28,626 nucleotides of DNA, from positions 1 to 28,626 of the IMG/VR virus record IMGVR_UViG_3300033145_001191, one strand, 5' to 3'. The DNA comes from a virus. Both the position numbers and the translations under genes were made by a program. Numbering within the stretch: position 1 is the first letter of the stretch; every line of letters starts with the position of its first letter. The notes beneath the pieces are model-generated. The model had not been told where the DNA came from and ran no database searches. It saw only the letters and a program-made list of their open reading frames with translations. Positions 16,322 through 24,741 of this stretch are shown here, piece after piece.

Positions 16322-18694
16322 TTATTTAACCTTAGTTATTGGCTTACTTCGTTTAATTTTTAAGTCTTCACGTTTTAAAGCCTCATCCGCCCTATTCTTT
16401 CTAATAGTTTCTGCCAAACTACCTTCTTTAACTTTCATTCCACGTTCTTTTTCAGCATCTTCAACAGAAGTATCAGATTCTTCCTGGTTCTCGGCGCCAA
16501 TCAAAGCTACCTCAATCTTAGTATCACTATCAAGATCGGCTTTATATTTCACCATTGCACGATCAGCCTCAGCCTTTCTATCTTCGGCGATAAGTTTCTG
16601 TTCTTCGGCTTTACGTTTGGCCTCTTCAGCTTGTTGTTGTTGTTGTTGTATTTGTTTTTCAAATGATTCAAACTTACGTTGTAATGATGCAGGATCCTGT
16701 GTACGATATAATTCCATAACCATTGACATACTTCCTCCATTCTGTATAAATGGCTGTACTAATGATCTTAATGTTTGCATCATTTCATGATCTTCAGCAG
16801 CATTAGTAATATATACACCATATTCTGACTCATTAAATAAACTAGCATCGAAATCTAATACAGCTTGACTTCCATCACCTAATACAAATTGTCTTTTAAA
16901 CTTCTGTCCTTTCCATGCTAACTTAGCAGTTTCTAGATAAATCTCTAGACATCTTATACGGTAGTTATCATGTATTGAATAATATTTTTCAGTATTTAAT
17001 GAAGATTGTGCAACAGCTCTTTCTACACCACCTACAGTTTCACGATTCTCTATTGCACCCTTTCGTTGAGGAGTAATGCCGGTAATATCTTCAATCCTAT
17101 GTTCCAGGAATGCTAATATTCCTAACAATTGTTCTATAACTTTAGCATCTCCTATTTCAGTAGAACCACTAGTTTGATTCATAGCACCGGCTAATTTACC
17201 CATAGCAGCACCTTTATTACCTTCTTTAAATGGATCCTCAAAAATAATCTTCATCTGATCTATATAATATAGAAATTGATCCATAGTAAATTCAGAAGGA
17301 ATCATTGAAGTACTTATTTTAGCGATTTTACCTTTATAAGTCTTTAGTTCTTCCCACAACTTATGCATAAAATAGTTATAAGTTAACTGATAATCTTTCG
17401 ACATTCCTACCATTGATACCGATACTGAACTATTTACATTTACTGCTGTACCAACAATACCAGGTTTACATTTTGAGGGATTGTCAAGAGACCTAAATTG
17501 AATAGGACGAGGTCCAAGCTTGACAAATATATCATCTCCTAATTTAACTCCTTCATTAAATTCACTAATCCAAATCCATTTAACAACTTCTTTTTCTTCG
17601 TCAGATAACGGATAATCTTCGTCTATATATTTTTTCTGAAAATCCCCCTCTTCATCTATAAAAGGAAGTATTCCCATTTTCCTCATACCCTTCCAAACAA
17701 TGCGTAGCTTTCTAACATTACCAAATTCATCAAATGAACCCCCTAGAAAAGATGTTTGTTTATTTGTAGCAGTAATAATATTACCAATACCACCTTGTTG
17801 ATGTACCCAAGAAGTTAAATTAATAGGTTGATTAATTAACTGTCGTGAAAATAAACTACCTGCTATGGTCCTATTATAAGTATAACCTTCTTCAAGCTTT
17901 TTAATATCTGAAGAAGTCAACTCATCATGATGATCATCAATAACTTGTCCTATAGGATTATAGGAAATTTCTATGATCATATCGGAATCTTCTATATAAG
18001 GACTTTCTCCTGAACGTATAGTATATAAATGTAATGGGTTGATTTTTCTAAAAACAGGTTCACCAGCCATAATTTCAGCAGCACCTAATTCTTCACCACC
18101 TATTAATAGGTCTTCAAAATTCCTACTGAAAATCTCCTTCATTCCTTGATGATAAAAGCCATAGTTGATAATCTGAGCAGCCATACGTTCTCTACGATCT
18201 CTATAATTAAACTTCATCCACTTAGCCTGCCTTTGTATCTCTTGTGCGGCCTGCTCTTTATTAAATTCAGGAGAAACTACTTTTCGTAAGAAGTTATCAT
18301 TTAAAGTAGAAGTCATTTGTGTTAGCTTCTGATTAACCATATCTGGACTAGACATACTAACAATAGGATTAAATCTACGTTTTCTTTCTTCTCCTAATAA
18401 TACAGCTAAATACGAATTTATTAATGGGTAATTTTTATAGTTTCCATCAAAATCTGCTTCTAGATTATAAGGATTTACTGCTCTAGTTACTTCTTTAGGA
18501 TCAACAATATTATTGATTAAATTGTAGTTGCTGATTTTTTCAGCCATTGACGCTCTTATATTATTATTAGTATCAGAGCCAATAATAACATCTGCAGCTT
18601 CTACACATTCCTTATAAAAGGATTTAGTTTTTTGACTACGACTTCTTTTTTGATGTGGGAAACTGGTAATATTCCCCTTGACAAAATCTGACAT
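16322..18694 (-). CDS. Portal protein
   Basis: A 790-residue protein directly after the large terminase gene, where the portal is expected, and long as in crAss-like phages. The N-terminal part is helical (FYKECVEAADVIIGSDTNNN; YPLINSYLAVLLGEERKRRF). The middle has the mixed core with the phrase ITGITPQRKGAIENRETVGG followed by VERAVAQSSLNTEKYYSIHD, typical of the portal stem and clip regions with long helices. The C-terminal 120 residues are a charged coiled coil (QIQQQQQQAEEAKRKAEEQK; ERGMKVKEGSLAETIRKNRA) ending in a basic tail (KIKRSKPITKVK). The portal forms the dodecameric DNA channel at one vertex. A run of CAA codons gives a poly-Gln stretch. An AT-rich leader AAAATAAAATATG precedes the start. 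Confidence 0.85.
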   Translation of the reverse strand: MSDFVKGNITSFPHQKRSRSQKTKSFYKECVEAADVIIGSDTNNNIRASMAEKISNYNLINNIVDPKEVTRAVNPYNLEADFDGNYKNYPLINSYLAVLLGEERKRRFNPIVSMSSPDMVNQKLTQMTSTLNDNFLRKVVSPEFNKEQAAQEIQRQAKWMKFNYRDRRERMAAQIINYGFYHQGMKEIFSRNFEDLLIGGEELGAAEIMAGEPVFRKINPLHLYTIRSGESPYIEDSDMIIEISYNPIGQVIDDHHDELTSSDIKKLEEGYTYNRTIAGSLFSRQLINQPINLTSWVHQQGGIGNIITATNKQTSFLGGSFDEFGNVRKLRIVWKGMRKMGILPFIDEEGDFQKKYIDEDYPLSDEEKEVVKWIWISEFNEGVKLGDDIFVKLGPRPIQFRSLDNPSKCKPGIVGTAVNVNSSVSVSMVGMSKDYQLTYNYFMHKLWEELKTYKGKIAKISTSMIPSEFTMDQFLYYIDQMKIIFEDPFKEGNKGAAMGKLAGAMNQTSGSTEIGDAKVIEQLLGILAFLEHRIEDITGITPQRKGAIENRETVGGVERAVAQSSLNTEKYYSIHDNYRIRCLEIYLETAKLAWKGQKFKRQFVLGDGSQAVLDFDASLFNESEYGVYITNAAEDHEMMQTLRSLVQPFIQNGGSMSMVMELYRTQDPASLQRKFESFEKQIQQQQQQAEEAKRKAEEQKLIAEDRKAEADRAMVKYKADLDSDTKIEVALIGAENQEESDTSVEDAEKERGMKVKEGSLAETIRKNRADEALKREDLKIKRSKPITKVK

Positions 18695-18718
18695 ATTTTA
18701 TTTTTTAAATATTTTTAA

Positions 18719-18726
18719 CAAATGTA
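18719..18726 (-). promoter_or_regulatory. Possible -7 box upstream of the portal gene
   Basis: TACATTTG on the minus strand fits TAnnTTTG and lies 25 bases before the ATG at 18694. No TTG sits at the usual 19-20 bases upstream. A 7-bp AT-rich hairpin (18739-18758) holds the terminase stop codon in its loop, so the boundary may still be a weak terminator and promoter. Confidence 0.35.
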
Positions 18727-18746
18727 ATTAATTTATAGATGAAATA

Positions 18747-21035
18747 CTAGAATTTCATATTATATTTTGGACGGTTATAACGTAATCTCTTGTTCGGGGA
18801 AGTAAATCCACCGAATCTATCAAACCAAGGATCTTTTAATAATTGACTATGGTCTTCCTGTAATTGTCTACGTTCAAACTTTAATTTATCTTCCCGAAGT
18901 ATCATTAACATACCCATTGCAGAAATCCTATCATAGTTATCATCTGGATCCCAAGCAATTGCTTCTTTTAGATAAGCTATAGACCTAATTTTTTGTAGAT
19001 TTAAAATTTTAGGTTGTTCAATTAAATTTCCTTCATCGTCATATTCATCCATATTATCTATATCATAAGCATCACTAATCATCCAGTCTGCTTGTAATTT
19101 TCTTGCCCAAGCATTGATTTGTTTATTAGCATGTGTTCCTACTGCACGATTACCATATAATGCACCTTTTACTAATTCCATATCTTTTAGAATTTGAGGA
19201 GTATCACATAGATAATGCATGGCTTTTTTTTGCTCGAAAAATGAAAATAATCCTTTTAAGTTATTTTCATAATTAGCTTCAGCATTATAAAATTTCAATA
19301 ACCTTAATGCTTGTTCAAAAAATTCACTGGCCCTAGGTGGTCTACCGGTATATTCTGCAACTATTCTATCTAGTAATAAATCAAATATAAATACAGAACC
19401 CAATGAATGTGCATAAGTAGAAATATCATAATCAACAGGGTCAATTCCTGCAATATATCTGCCCCATGAAATTGTACCGTCTTGTTTACGTTTCGGCATT
19501 TGATAGATTTCTGTACAACCATATACATCTAAAACATCTCGTTTCAATGGATAATCCCTGAGAACAGGATGTAATTGAAGTTTGTCCCACTCAACTTTAC
19601 CATCCATTTTATATTTTAAGTGACCTACATAATGTGGACTTACAAACTTTTGTAAGTTAGGAGCTATTTGTGCAAGGTGATCTTTTAAATCTACTACTGG
19701 AAATATACTTCCCTCCCTTCGCATAATAGCCTCTTGAGGTGTTATTGGCATTTCAGCCTTATGTTGTACTAATGTATTAGGATCAGTAGAATTAGCTCTA
19801 ATTTTAATACGTGTTTGAAGTATTTCTATTAAGGCACCAATAACATCAGAATTACCATCTTTGTCATAGTATCTTAATCTATTTAAATAAGCTCCCCAAA
19901 ATAATCCACATTTACTGTCGCCTTTAGTATTCTTATCAAATACATTAGGCACACCTTTAACATTATATCCTAAACAGTTATAAAATAGTTCTTCAGCTCC
20001 TTTAAAGTTTGAGCCCTCAGTTCCTCCTGTTCCACCACCAATCATAGTAAAAAATGTAACACCACCTTCTTGTACAGATTGTCGTGCTACTTCCCAGGAC
20101 TTTAAAAGATTAGGAAACTTACCCCATTCTTCCCAATAAACCGGACCTCTTTTTCCTCTAGCTTTATCAGGATCACCTTTTGTAGTAACCCCCATTATTT
20201 CATTTTCCGTCCCCTCAACCTGACCATCTTTGGTTTTATAACCCATTTTCCATGTCATATTAGCTTTCGATTCAATTAACTTTAACCTAGGCCAAGGAGT
20301 ATGGTGGTCTGTCCATGAAACATTAGACATAAATTTACTAAGTATACCATCCTTCATTAAATACTCAGTTTCACTTGCTATAGCAAAAGCCACAACCCTT
20401 TCTCTAGTTTTAGAATTGTAACCTACTTTTAATATACGCCCTAAATCAGCTCCCATTTTATAACTGAAACCTGCTCCCCGTCGTTTCAATAAACCTGCAT
20501 GCTCCCCATCTCTTCTAGCTTGGTCAACATAATGAAAAAATATATAATCTCCATCATACATATCAGGAAACCCTAAAGGCCTATCTGCTGATTTTGTACC
20601 AGCAATAATCTTAGATTTCAAGATAGGAGAGTAATTAAGGTAATAATAAAATGATCCTGGAATCCATTCTCCATCATATTCTCGAATAAGACCATCTCTG
20701 CAACGTCTGGTTTCTTCTTTCCAAAATTGAAAGTAATCTGAATTTGGACTAGAGTTTGGAGCTAAAAAATTATAAGTTTTATGTCTTTCAAAATGAATAG
20801 CAGGTTGACGAAAATAATCCATATCTTCAAGGATATGTGGATTAATAACATCTACAATTACTTTACCTTCTTTATCATGTGGAGCATCTATAGCTCTGCC
20901 TCTATTGGCACGTGTTAAATTATAGATAAATAGAATAGAGTCTAGAATTTCTTCCAATTCTGCTATTACTCCTTTATCTAAACTTTTAATAAATTCAGGT
21001 GTTAATTCGGTTTGTATTTCATTAAATCTTGCCAT
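18747..21035 (-). CDS. terL: Terminase large subunit (TerL)
   Basis: A 762-residue protein with an ATPase then nuclease layout. The Walker A-like loop is KRRGAGFSYKMG (about 184-195), a deviant form without the usual GKS/T ending, followed by an adenine-side region. Walker B is GPVYWEEWGKF, with the Glu pair at 302-303. A coupling-motif candidate is TFFTMIGGGTGGTEGSNF (about 328-344). The RNase H-like nuclease starts at RYIAGIDPVDYDIS with acidic residues near 532-537, then ANYENNLKGLFSFFEQKK, and CDTP further on. TerL powers DNA packaging and cuts the concatemer. The start overlaps the preceding small gene by 14 bases. It ends the operon that begins at 24937, just before the portal gene. The assignment is firm; crAss-like affinity is suggested by length and motif style. 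Confidence 0.9.
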   Translation of the reverse strand: MARFNEIQTELTPEFIKSLDKGVIAELEEILDSILFIYNLTRANRGRAIDAPHDKEGKVIVDVINPHILEDMDYFRQPAIHFERHKTYNFLAPNSSPNSDYFQFWKEETRRCRDGLIREYDGEWIPGSFYYYLNYSPILKSKIIAGTKSADRPLGFPDMYDGDYIFFHYVDQARRDGEHAGLLKRRGAGFSYKMGADLGRILKVGYNSKTRERVVAFAIASETEYLMKDGILSKFMSNVSWTDHHTPWPRLKLIESKANMTWKMGYKTKDGQVEGTENEIMGVTTKGDPDKARGKRGPVYWEEWGKFPNLLKSWEVARQSVQEGGVTFFTMIGGGTGGTEGSNFKGAEELFYNCLGYNVKGVPNVFDKNTKGDSKCGLFWGAYLNRLRYYDKDGNSDVIGALIEILQTRIKIRANSTDPNTLVQHKAEMPITPQEAIMRREGSIFPVVDLKDHLAQIAPNLQKFVSPHYVGHLKYKMDGKVEWDKLQLHPVLRDYPLKRDVLDVYGCTEIYQMPKRKQDGTISWGRYIAGIDPVDYDISTYAHSLGSVFIFDLLLDRIVAEYTGRPPRASEFFEQALRLLKFYNAEANYENNLKGLFSFFEQKKAMHYLCDTPQILKDMELVKGALYGNRAVGTHANKQINAWARKLQADWMISDAYDIDNMDEYDDEGNLIEQPKILNLQKIRSIAYLKEAIAWDPDDNYDRISAMGMLMILREDKLKFERRQLQEDHSQLLKDPWFDRFGGFTSPNKRLRYNRPKYNMKF

Positions 21036-21303
21036 CTATTTTAGTTAACCCAAAGTCTTTAATAGTATCATCAATTGAAACATAAAAATTCAATCCCATA
21101 ATTGTAAAAATTTTTACTCCATAATCAGTATCTCCATTTGATTTAGGTACTCTTGATTTTCTATAAGTACAATATCCATTAGCTGCAGCATTTAGTTTTT
21201 TAAATACTTTTGGAGTAACATACAATCTAAAATTTCTATTTCTAGTAGATATATTTACATCTATTGCTTTATCTATAATTTCATTTAGTATATTTCTTTT
21301 CAT
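21022..21303 (-). CDS. Small basic protein upstream of TerL, unknown
   Basis: A 93-residue basic protein (MKRNILNEIIDKAID, then RNRNFRLYVTPKVFKKLNAA, ending FGLTKIDGKI). I chose the ATG at 21303. Longer frames from 21363 or 21333 overlap the end of the upstream gene, and the extra N-terminus (MGNKKSLCLKMGCKTLIIKK) looks unlike a domain. Its 3' end overlaps the TerL start by 14 bases, so translation may be coupled. Predicted beta/alpha mix; no motif recognised. Adjacency to TerL suggests a packaging role. Confidence 0.6.
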   Translation of the reverse strand: MKRNILNEIIDKAIDVNISTRNRNFRLYVTPKVFKKLNAAANGYCTYRKSRVPKSNGDTDYGVKIFTIMGLNFYVSIDDTIKDFGLTKIDGKI

Positions 21304-21322
21304 CTTCTTTATAATTAACGTC

Positions 21323-21874
21323 TTACAGCCCATCTTCAAACACAGACTTTTTTTGTTGCCCACGCACTATAGCTTCTTTCTGTAATTTCTTTTTCACCAT
21401 TTCTTCTAATTTATCTAAATTAGTCAGAATGCCAGCAGATTTTTCTATAACCGCTGCTAGTTGCGATATACTATAAATTGGCTTTCCATTCTTATCCAAT
21501 GCAAGTAAATCTACCTCACGATAAAACCGTCTGATTTTATCTACTCCAATCTTTGCATCTTTAAGGAATAATAATGCTAAAACCGATTTATCTCTTTCTA
21601 GATAAAAATCTCTAGCATCCTTGACTAATTTATCCTCTTTCCAATCTTTGGGAAAAGTAAGACTCTTCTTCACTACTGTACCCCTTTCCTTTTCATCTAA
21701 GATGTCTGAATAATCAGACCTAAAATCTTCCATGAAAAAAACATAGCTAAGTTCAGGCAATGCCCGACTTTTATTCTTACTCTTATCTCTATCCCAAATC
21801 TTTTTAAAAGGCTTTAAATTATAAGCCTCTTCCGAAATCTCAAGCTTATAATTTACTAGATTAAATAATTTCAT
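21323..21874 (-). CDS. Terminase small-subunit candidate / packaging accessory
   Basis: A 183-residue, mainly helical protein rich in Lys, Glu and Asp (WKEDKLVKDARDFYLERDKS; LDKLEEMVKKKLQKEAIVRG). It has a short hydrophobic block (VLALLFLKDAKIGVDKIRRF) that is more like a buried helix than a membrane span. Length, helical content, the C-terminal charged helices and the position two genes before TerL fit a small terminase subunit, a protein that varies too much between phages to be recognised by eye. The start overlaps the previous gene by 4 bases (ATGA), indicating coupling. The role is inferred from context only. Confidence 0.55.
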   Translation of the reverse strand: MKLFNLVNYKLEISEEAYNLKPFKKIWDRDKSKNKSRALPELSYVFFMEDFRSDYSDILDEKERGTVVKKSLTFPKDWKEDKLVKDARDFYLERDKSVLALLFLKDAKIGVDKIRRFYREVDLLALDKNGKPIYSISQLAAVIEKSAGILTNLDKLEEMVKKKLQKEAIVRGQQKKSVFEDGL

Positions 21875-22098
21875 TTATTCTTTTTCTTAATGCGTTCTTT
21901 CATCCAATCAGGACTATAATATATTCCCCAAAATGGAATTCTTACTGATGGAAAATATAATTTCTTCCTATCACATTTAGTTTTCATAACATGAGTTAAA
22001 AATTCAAAGGAAATATTAATAGCATTTAATACATCCGGTAATAATAGCCCATTTTCGTCTGCATATAATTTTGCTAATTTTCTTAAATCACTATTCAT
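21871..22098 (-). CDS. Small protein of unknown function in the packaging operon
   Basis: A 75-residue protein: helical N-half (SDLRKLAKLYADENGLLLPD, then VLNAINISFEFLTHVMKTKC) and a short aromatic/basic C-half (SVRIPFWGIYYSPDWMKERI). It overlaps the Cys4 mini-gene upstream by 8 bases and the 183-residue gene downstream by 4 bases. The arrangement of helices could be DNA-binding, but no clear helix-turn-helix is visible. Confidence 0.6.
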   Translation of the reverse strand: MNSDLRKLAKLYADENGLLLPDVLNAINISFEFLTHVMKTKCDRKKLYFPSVRIPFWGIYYSPDWMKERIKKKNK

Positions 22099-22261
22099 TT
22101 TCTAATATAGTGTTAGGTGTAAAAATACTATTTTCTTCCCGTATCTCCTTTATACATTGTTCACATAAAGGAATTAATTCTCCTAAGGGACCTTTTATAT
22201 ATCTTGATGCCTTGGTAGTTCTATTAAATATTTCACACCTAACACAATATTTATCATTCAT
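22091..22261 (-). CDS. 56-residue Cys4 zinc-ribbon mini-protein
   Basis: ATG at 22261, stop TAG at 22091-22093. The product begins MNDKYCVRCEIFNRTTKASR and later has PLCEQCIKEIREENS: two CxxC pairs 27 residues apart, the spacing of a small zinc ribbon. It fits tightly between the exonuclease gene (stop 22263) and the 75-residue gene (overlap 8 bases), which supports it as a real gene. The zinc ribbon could bind nucleic acid or a protein partner. Its neighbour, the exonuclease, also ends in a zinc ribbon with CPKCG and CQDCG. Confidence 0.65.
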   Translation of the reverse strand: MNDKYCVRCEIFNRTTKASRYIKGPLGELIPLCEQCIKEIREENSIFTPNTILENE

Positions 22262-22262
22262 T

Positions 22263-23198
22263 TTAATACGCTAAAGTAGTTAATAAATTCTTTCTTAATT
22301 CTTTAGGATATACATTTTGTCTTCTTCTAGCTAATGAACCACAGTCCTGACAAGTTAATGTTTCAAACTTAGATACTGAGGTATAATAAAATCCTGTTGA
22401 TTTCATTGCAGTACTACCACATTTTGGACAAACAGGATTTTCATTTTCAGTATAAAGACCTACATTAGGATGCCGTGACATCCATGGACGTAGTTTTAAA
22501 TAAACTGCTTCTAAAAGTTCTACATCATACTTATTATATTTCTCCATATAAATAAGTGCCCGTTCATTTCCTGCAATACAGTCTTTCCATAATTGAAAAT
22601 CAGTATGCATCTTAGGTTCAAACCCAAATACTTTAGCTAAGCCATTTAAGGAATTATGTGTAAATCCAAATTGTTTTTGTGATACCCGTAAAGTATCTAT
22701 AGTTTTATATGGTCTTGTTGGTTTTAGTCCATGTATAATAAAGCGTGTATTCATATTAGGCAAATCAAAACGATTTCCATTATGTGTTATAACTATATCT
22801 GCCTTATCTAATAATTCCCATAAGGACTTAACAATACGTTCATCATTTTCATTTAAAGCTTCTTTACCCTTTAGTCTATCAGATAATGTAACCGTTTCGT
22901 CAAGCCATTTAGCAGACCATGAAAGCATAAACCATTCTGATAATATATGTTCATCAGTAATATTTGCTCTCCATACCTGCTTCTGGAATACTGCGGCTTT
23001 TAAAGGAGATGTTTCAATATCAAATAACAATATACGTGGTAACTTACCATAACACTGTGACTTAAGAATTATCTTAGCTGCTTTCCTAGCTTGTTGTATA
23101 ATTTCAGGAGTAGTATCCCACCAAGCGGCTAATTTATTTTTGCCCATTCGTATAGTATATGGCTTTGATAAAAACTTTTCTGTTATTTTATTCATCAA
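22263..23198 (-). CDS. RNase H-like DEDDy 3'-5' exonuclease with C-terminal zinc ribbon
   Basis: A 311-residue protein. Residues about 20-45 form a charged helical segment (NKLAAWWDTTPEIIQQARKA) that may be a helix-turn-helix. Residues 55-240 form the exonuclease domain: LLFDIET (D60, E62), ITHNGNRFDLPNMNTR (D145 as motif II), and YNKYDVELLEAVY (Y221, D225, the YxxxD of DEDDy type). Residues 257-286 carry a Cys4 ribbon (CPKCG and CQDCG). The fold matches the RNase_H_2 / YprB group or stand-alone DNA polymerase proofreading-type nucleases. The polymerase domain is absent. Lying in the packaging operon, it might trim or repair DNA ends, or act in recombination. The exonuclease call is strong; the substrate is not known. 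Confidence 0.8.
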   Translation of the reverse strand: MMNKITEKFLSKPYTIRMGKNKLAAWWDTTPEIIQQARKAAKIILKSQCYGKLPRILLFDIETSPLKAAVFQKQVWRANITDEHILSEWFMLSWSAKWLDETVTLSDRLKGKEALNENDERIVKSLWELLDKADIVITHNGNRFDLPNMNTRFIIHGLKPTRPYKTIDTLRVSQKQFGFTHNSLNGLAKVFGFEPKMHTDFQLWKDCIAGNERALIYMEKYNKYDVELLEAVYLKLRPWMSRHPNVGLYTENENPVCPKCGSTAMKSTGFYYTSVSKFETLTCQDCGSLARRRQNVYPKELRKNLLTTLAY

Positions 23199-23226
23199 TT
23201 TTTAATTTTATAAATTTTAAAACTTT

Positions 23227-23583
23227 CTATTCACTTTCTGTAACAAAGAAAAAAGTGAGCGATTTATCTTTAGGAAGTATATATTTAGCTATTAATAAAT
23301 TACGTTTAATAATTCCTGCTTTCCGAAGTCCTTGCATTAAATTATATATACCAGATACCTTAATATTTAACTCCTGTGCCATCTGCATTCTTAACTTATA
23401 ATTAAAAATTTGTATATTTCTTTCCTCAAAAGGAAGTTTTCTATACTTATAATTATAGTACATTAAAAGCGAATAAAGTTCTAATTCCTTAGGCCTGACC
23501 TTATTGAATGGTGGAATATCATTTAGCAAAGCTAAAAGCTTTTTAAAATAATTATATTCATCTACTACTATCTTTAATTTCAT
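23227..23583 (-). CDS. Winged-helix-like DNA-binding protein
   Basis: A 118-residue protein. Helices at the N-half (YNYFKKLLALLNDIPPFNKV; PKELELYSLLMYYNYKYRKL) lead into a helix-turn-helix-like stretch (RMQMAQELNIKVSGIYNLMQ, then GLRKAGII), followed by a hydrophobic strand pair (LIAKYILP; LTFFFVT). This resembles replication-initiator or MarR-like winged helices in which the recognition helix begins after KVSG. It may regulate late genes or bind the packaging site. The start overlaps the 100-residue gene's stop by one base (TAATG). Confidence 0.6.
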   Translation of the reverse strand: MKLKIVVDEYNYFKKLLALLNDIPPFNKVRPKELELYSLLMYYNYKYRKLPFEERNIQIFNYKLRMQMAQELNIKVSGIYNLMQGLRKAGIIKRNLLIAKYILPKDKSLTFFFVTESE

Positions 23584-23885
23584 TATATTGTTACGTTTAC
23601 ATTATAGACCCCCTCTACTAATTCAGTATTACTAAAATCTAAATTAGTACCACCAGTAGTCCATGTATACCATGGATAAGGATTATCGGTCTTTGCTGGA
23701 TAATAAGGATATTTATATTCCCACATAATCCAGGGGCCATAAGATATGGTTGTATGAGTTTCCAAAGTAAACTGCTTCCATAAATCATTAGGAAACATTT
23801 TCTTCATTATTTTAAGAAATTCCTCAAGATTAACATTTTCTTCAACCTTGATAGTTTTTTGTTTAGTATCTATTTGTAATTTCAT
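23583..23885 (-). CDS. Small aromatic-rich protein of unknown function
   Basis: A 100-residue protein. The N-half has a charged helical stretch (VEENVNLEEFLKIMKKMFPN); the C-half is unusually rich in Trp, Tyr and Pro (YGPWIMWEYKYPYYPAKTDN; PYPWYTWTTGGTNLDFSN). Coding overlaps on both sides (4 bases upstream, 1 base downstream) support it as real. The high aromatic content suggests a compact beta protein or a protein-protein surface. Function unknown. Confidence 0.6.
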   Translation of the reverse strand: MKLQIDTKQKTIKVEENVNLEEFLKIMKKMFPNDLWKQFTLETHTTISYGPWIMWEYKYPYYPAKTDNPYPWYTWTTGGTNLDFSNTELVEGVYNVNVTI

Positions 23886-24142
23886 CGTTTTGTCCTCATT
23901 CTCTTTAATTTATGTTTACTTAACTTCCAAAATAACTCCAATTGTAAAGGAGTTAAATTGACTAATAATTCTCCATCCATTAAAACAGAATCACATATAT
24001 CTATAAAATAGGAATTATCCTTTATGATAATTTTTCTTTTACATCTACCAAATTCATCATAGACAATATCATTATGTTCCAGTTCATCTAGGATTACTTT
24101 TTTTAATGGAGAATAATTTGTATAATAATATTGTAATTCCAT
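23882..24142 (-). CDS. Small protein of unknown function
   Basis: An 86-residue protein with a Lys/Arg-rich C-terminus (LSKHKLKRMRTKR) and a beta-like middle (CKRKIIIKDNSYFIDICDSV). It starts 3 bases after the upstream gene and overlaps the downstream gene by 4 bases. The basic C-terminal helix suggests nucleic-acid contact. No family recognised. Confidence 0.55.
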   Translation of the reverse strand: MELQYYYTNYSPLKKVILDELEHNDIVYDEFGRCKRKIIIKDNSYFIDICDSVLMDGELLVNLTPLQLELFWKLSKHKLKRMRTKR

Positions 24143-24144
24143 AA

Positions 24145-24396
24145 TTATTTACTTTGTTTAAATCCGGTATAAGCAGCAGACAATAATGATACATCGTTAT
24201 GTAAAACCTGTATAAAATCAAACGTTGGTATACCAAACTTCCAGGTACGTTTACGAATAACTGCATCTGCTATATTTTCCTTTCTACCTACCCATATTTG
24301 TTCTGTATCTATTCTTCTTTTAGTTATACTATTACTTGTCTCAAAAGATTTTATTAATCTACTTTGTTCTTTTTCTATCTCCTTCTTGATTGTCAT
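24145..24396 (-). CDS. Small protein of unknown function, start uncertain
   Basis: An 83-residue frame from the ATG at 24396 (MTIKKEIEKEQSRLIKSFET...). A longer form from 24420 adds MQLLKEKY and lies deeper inside the 105-residue upstream gene, which ends at 24359. Either way the two genes overlap by 38-62 bases. The N-half is helical and charged, and the C-half is more hydrophobic (GIPTFDFIQVLHNDVSLLSA). Function unknown. Confidence 0.55.
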   Translation of the reverse strand: MTIKKEIEKEQSRLIKSFETSNSITKRRIDTEQIWVGRKENIADAVIRKRTWKFGIPTFDFIQVLHNDVSLLSAAYTGFKQSK

Positions 24397-24676
24397 GTAC
24401 TTTTCCTTTAAAAGTTGCACCTTTTTGTTTATGTCCTTTACCTCCTAAACTATTCCACAAAGAATTAGTCATTTTAGATAAATGAAACATTTCACCTTTT
24501 TTATGTTGTTTAAGTAGTTTCTTTAATTCACGACTGATAGATTTAAATAATCCCCTATCCATCTTTGCTGGTTTTATACCTTTATATATAAGTGCAACTT
24601 CTTTAAGACTAATTTTTCTATTTACACCTTTATAAGATATAATAAATCCTTTCTGTAAAACTTCTGCAAGTGTCAT
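24359..24676 (-). CDS. Small basic protein of unknown function
   Basis: A 105-residue, strongly basic protein (SISRELKKLLKQHKKGEMFH; GGKGHKQKGATFKGKVHDNQ, ending EGDRKRTK). The N-terminal half looks helical and the Gly/Lys-rich C-terminus looks disordered. Composition suggests DNA or RNA binding. Its start overlaps the stop of a 21-residue frame (TAATG). It overlaps the next gene at its 3' end. Confidence 0.55.
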   Translation of the reverse strand: MTLAEVLQKGFIISYKGVNRKISLKEVALIYKGIKPAKMDRGLFKSISRELKKLLKQHKKGEMFHLSKMTNSLWNSLGGKGHKQKGATFKGKVHDNQEGDRKRTK

Positions 24677-24741
24677 TATGCTTTAATTTTAGAAACAGGT
24701 TTCTTTTTCTTAATATCAAAATTAGCTTTATCAACAGCCAT
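24676..24741 (-). CDS. Possible 21-residue coupled peptide
   Basis: ATG at 24741, stop TAA at 24676-24678. The frame reads MAVDKANFDIKKKKPVSKIK and one more residue. It overlaps the GroES-like gene by 11 bases and shares TAATG with the next gene, so it bridges the 54-base gap exactly. It may be a real micro-protein or a translation-coupling leader. Too short to prove by eye. Confidence 0.35.
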   Translation of the reverse strand: MAVDKANFDIKKKKPVSKIKA

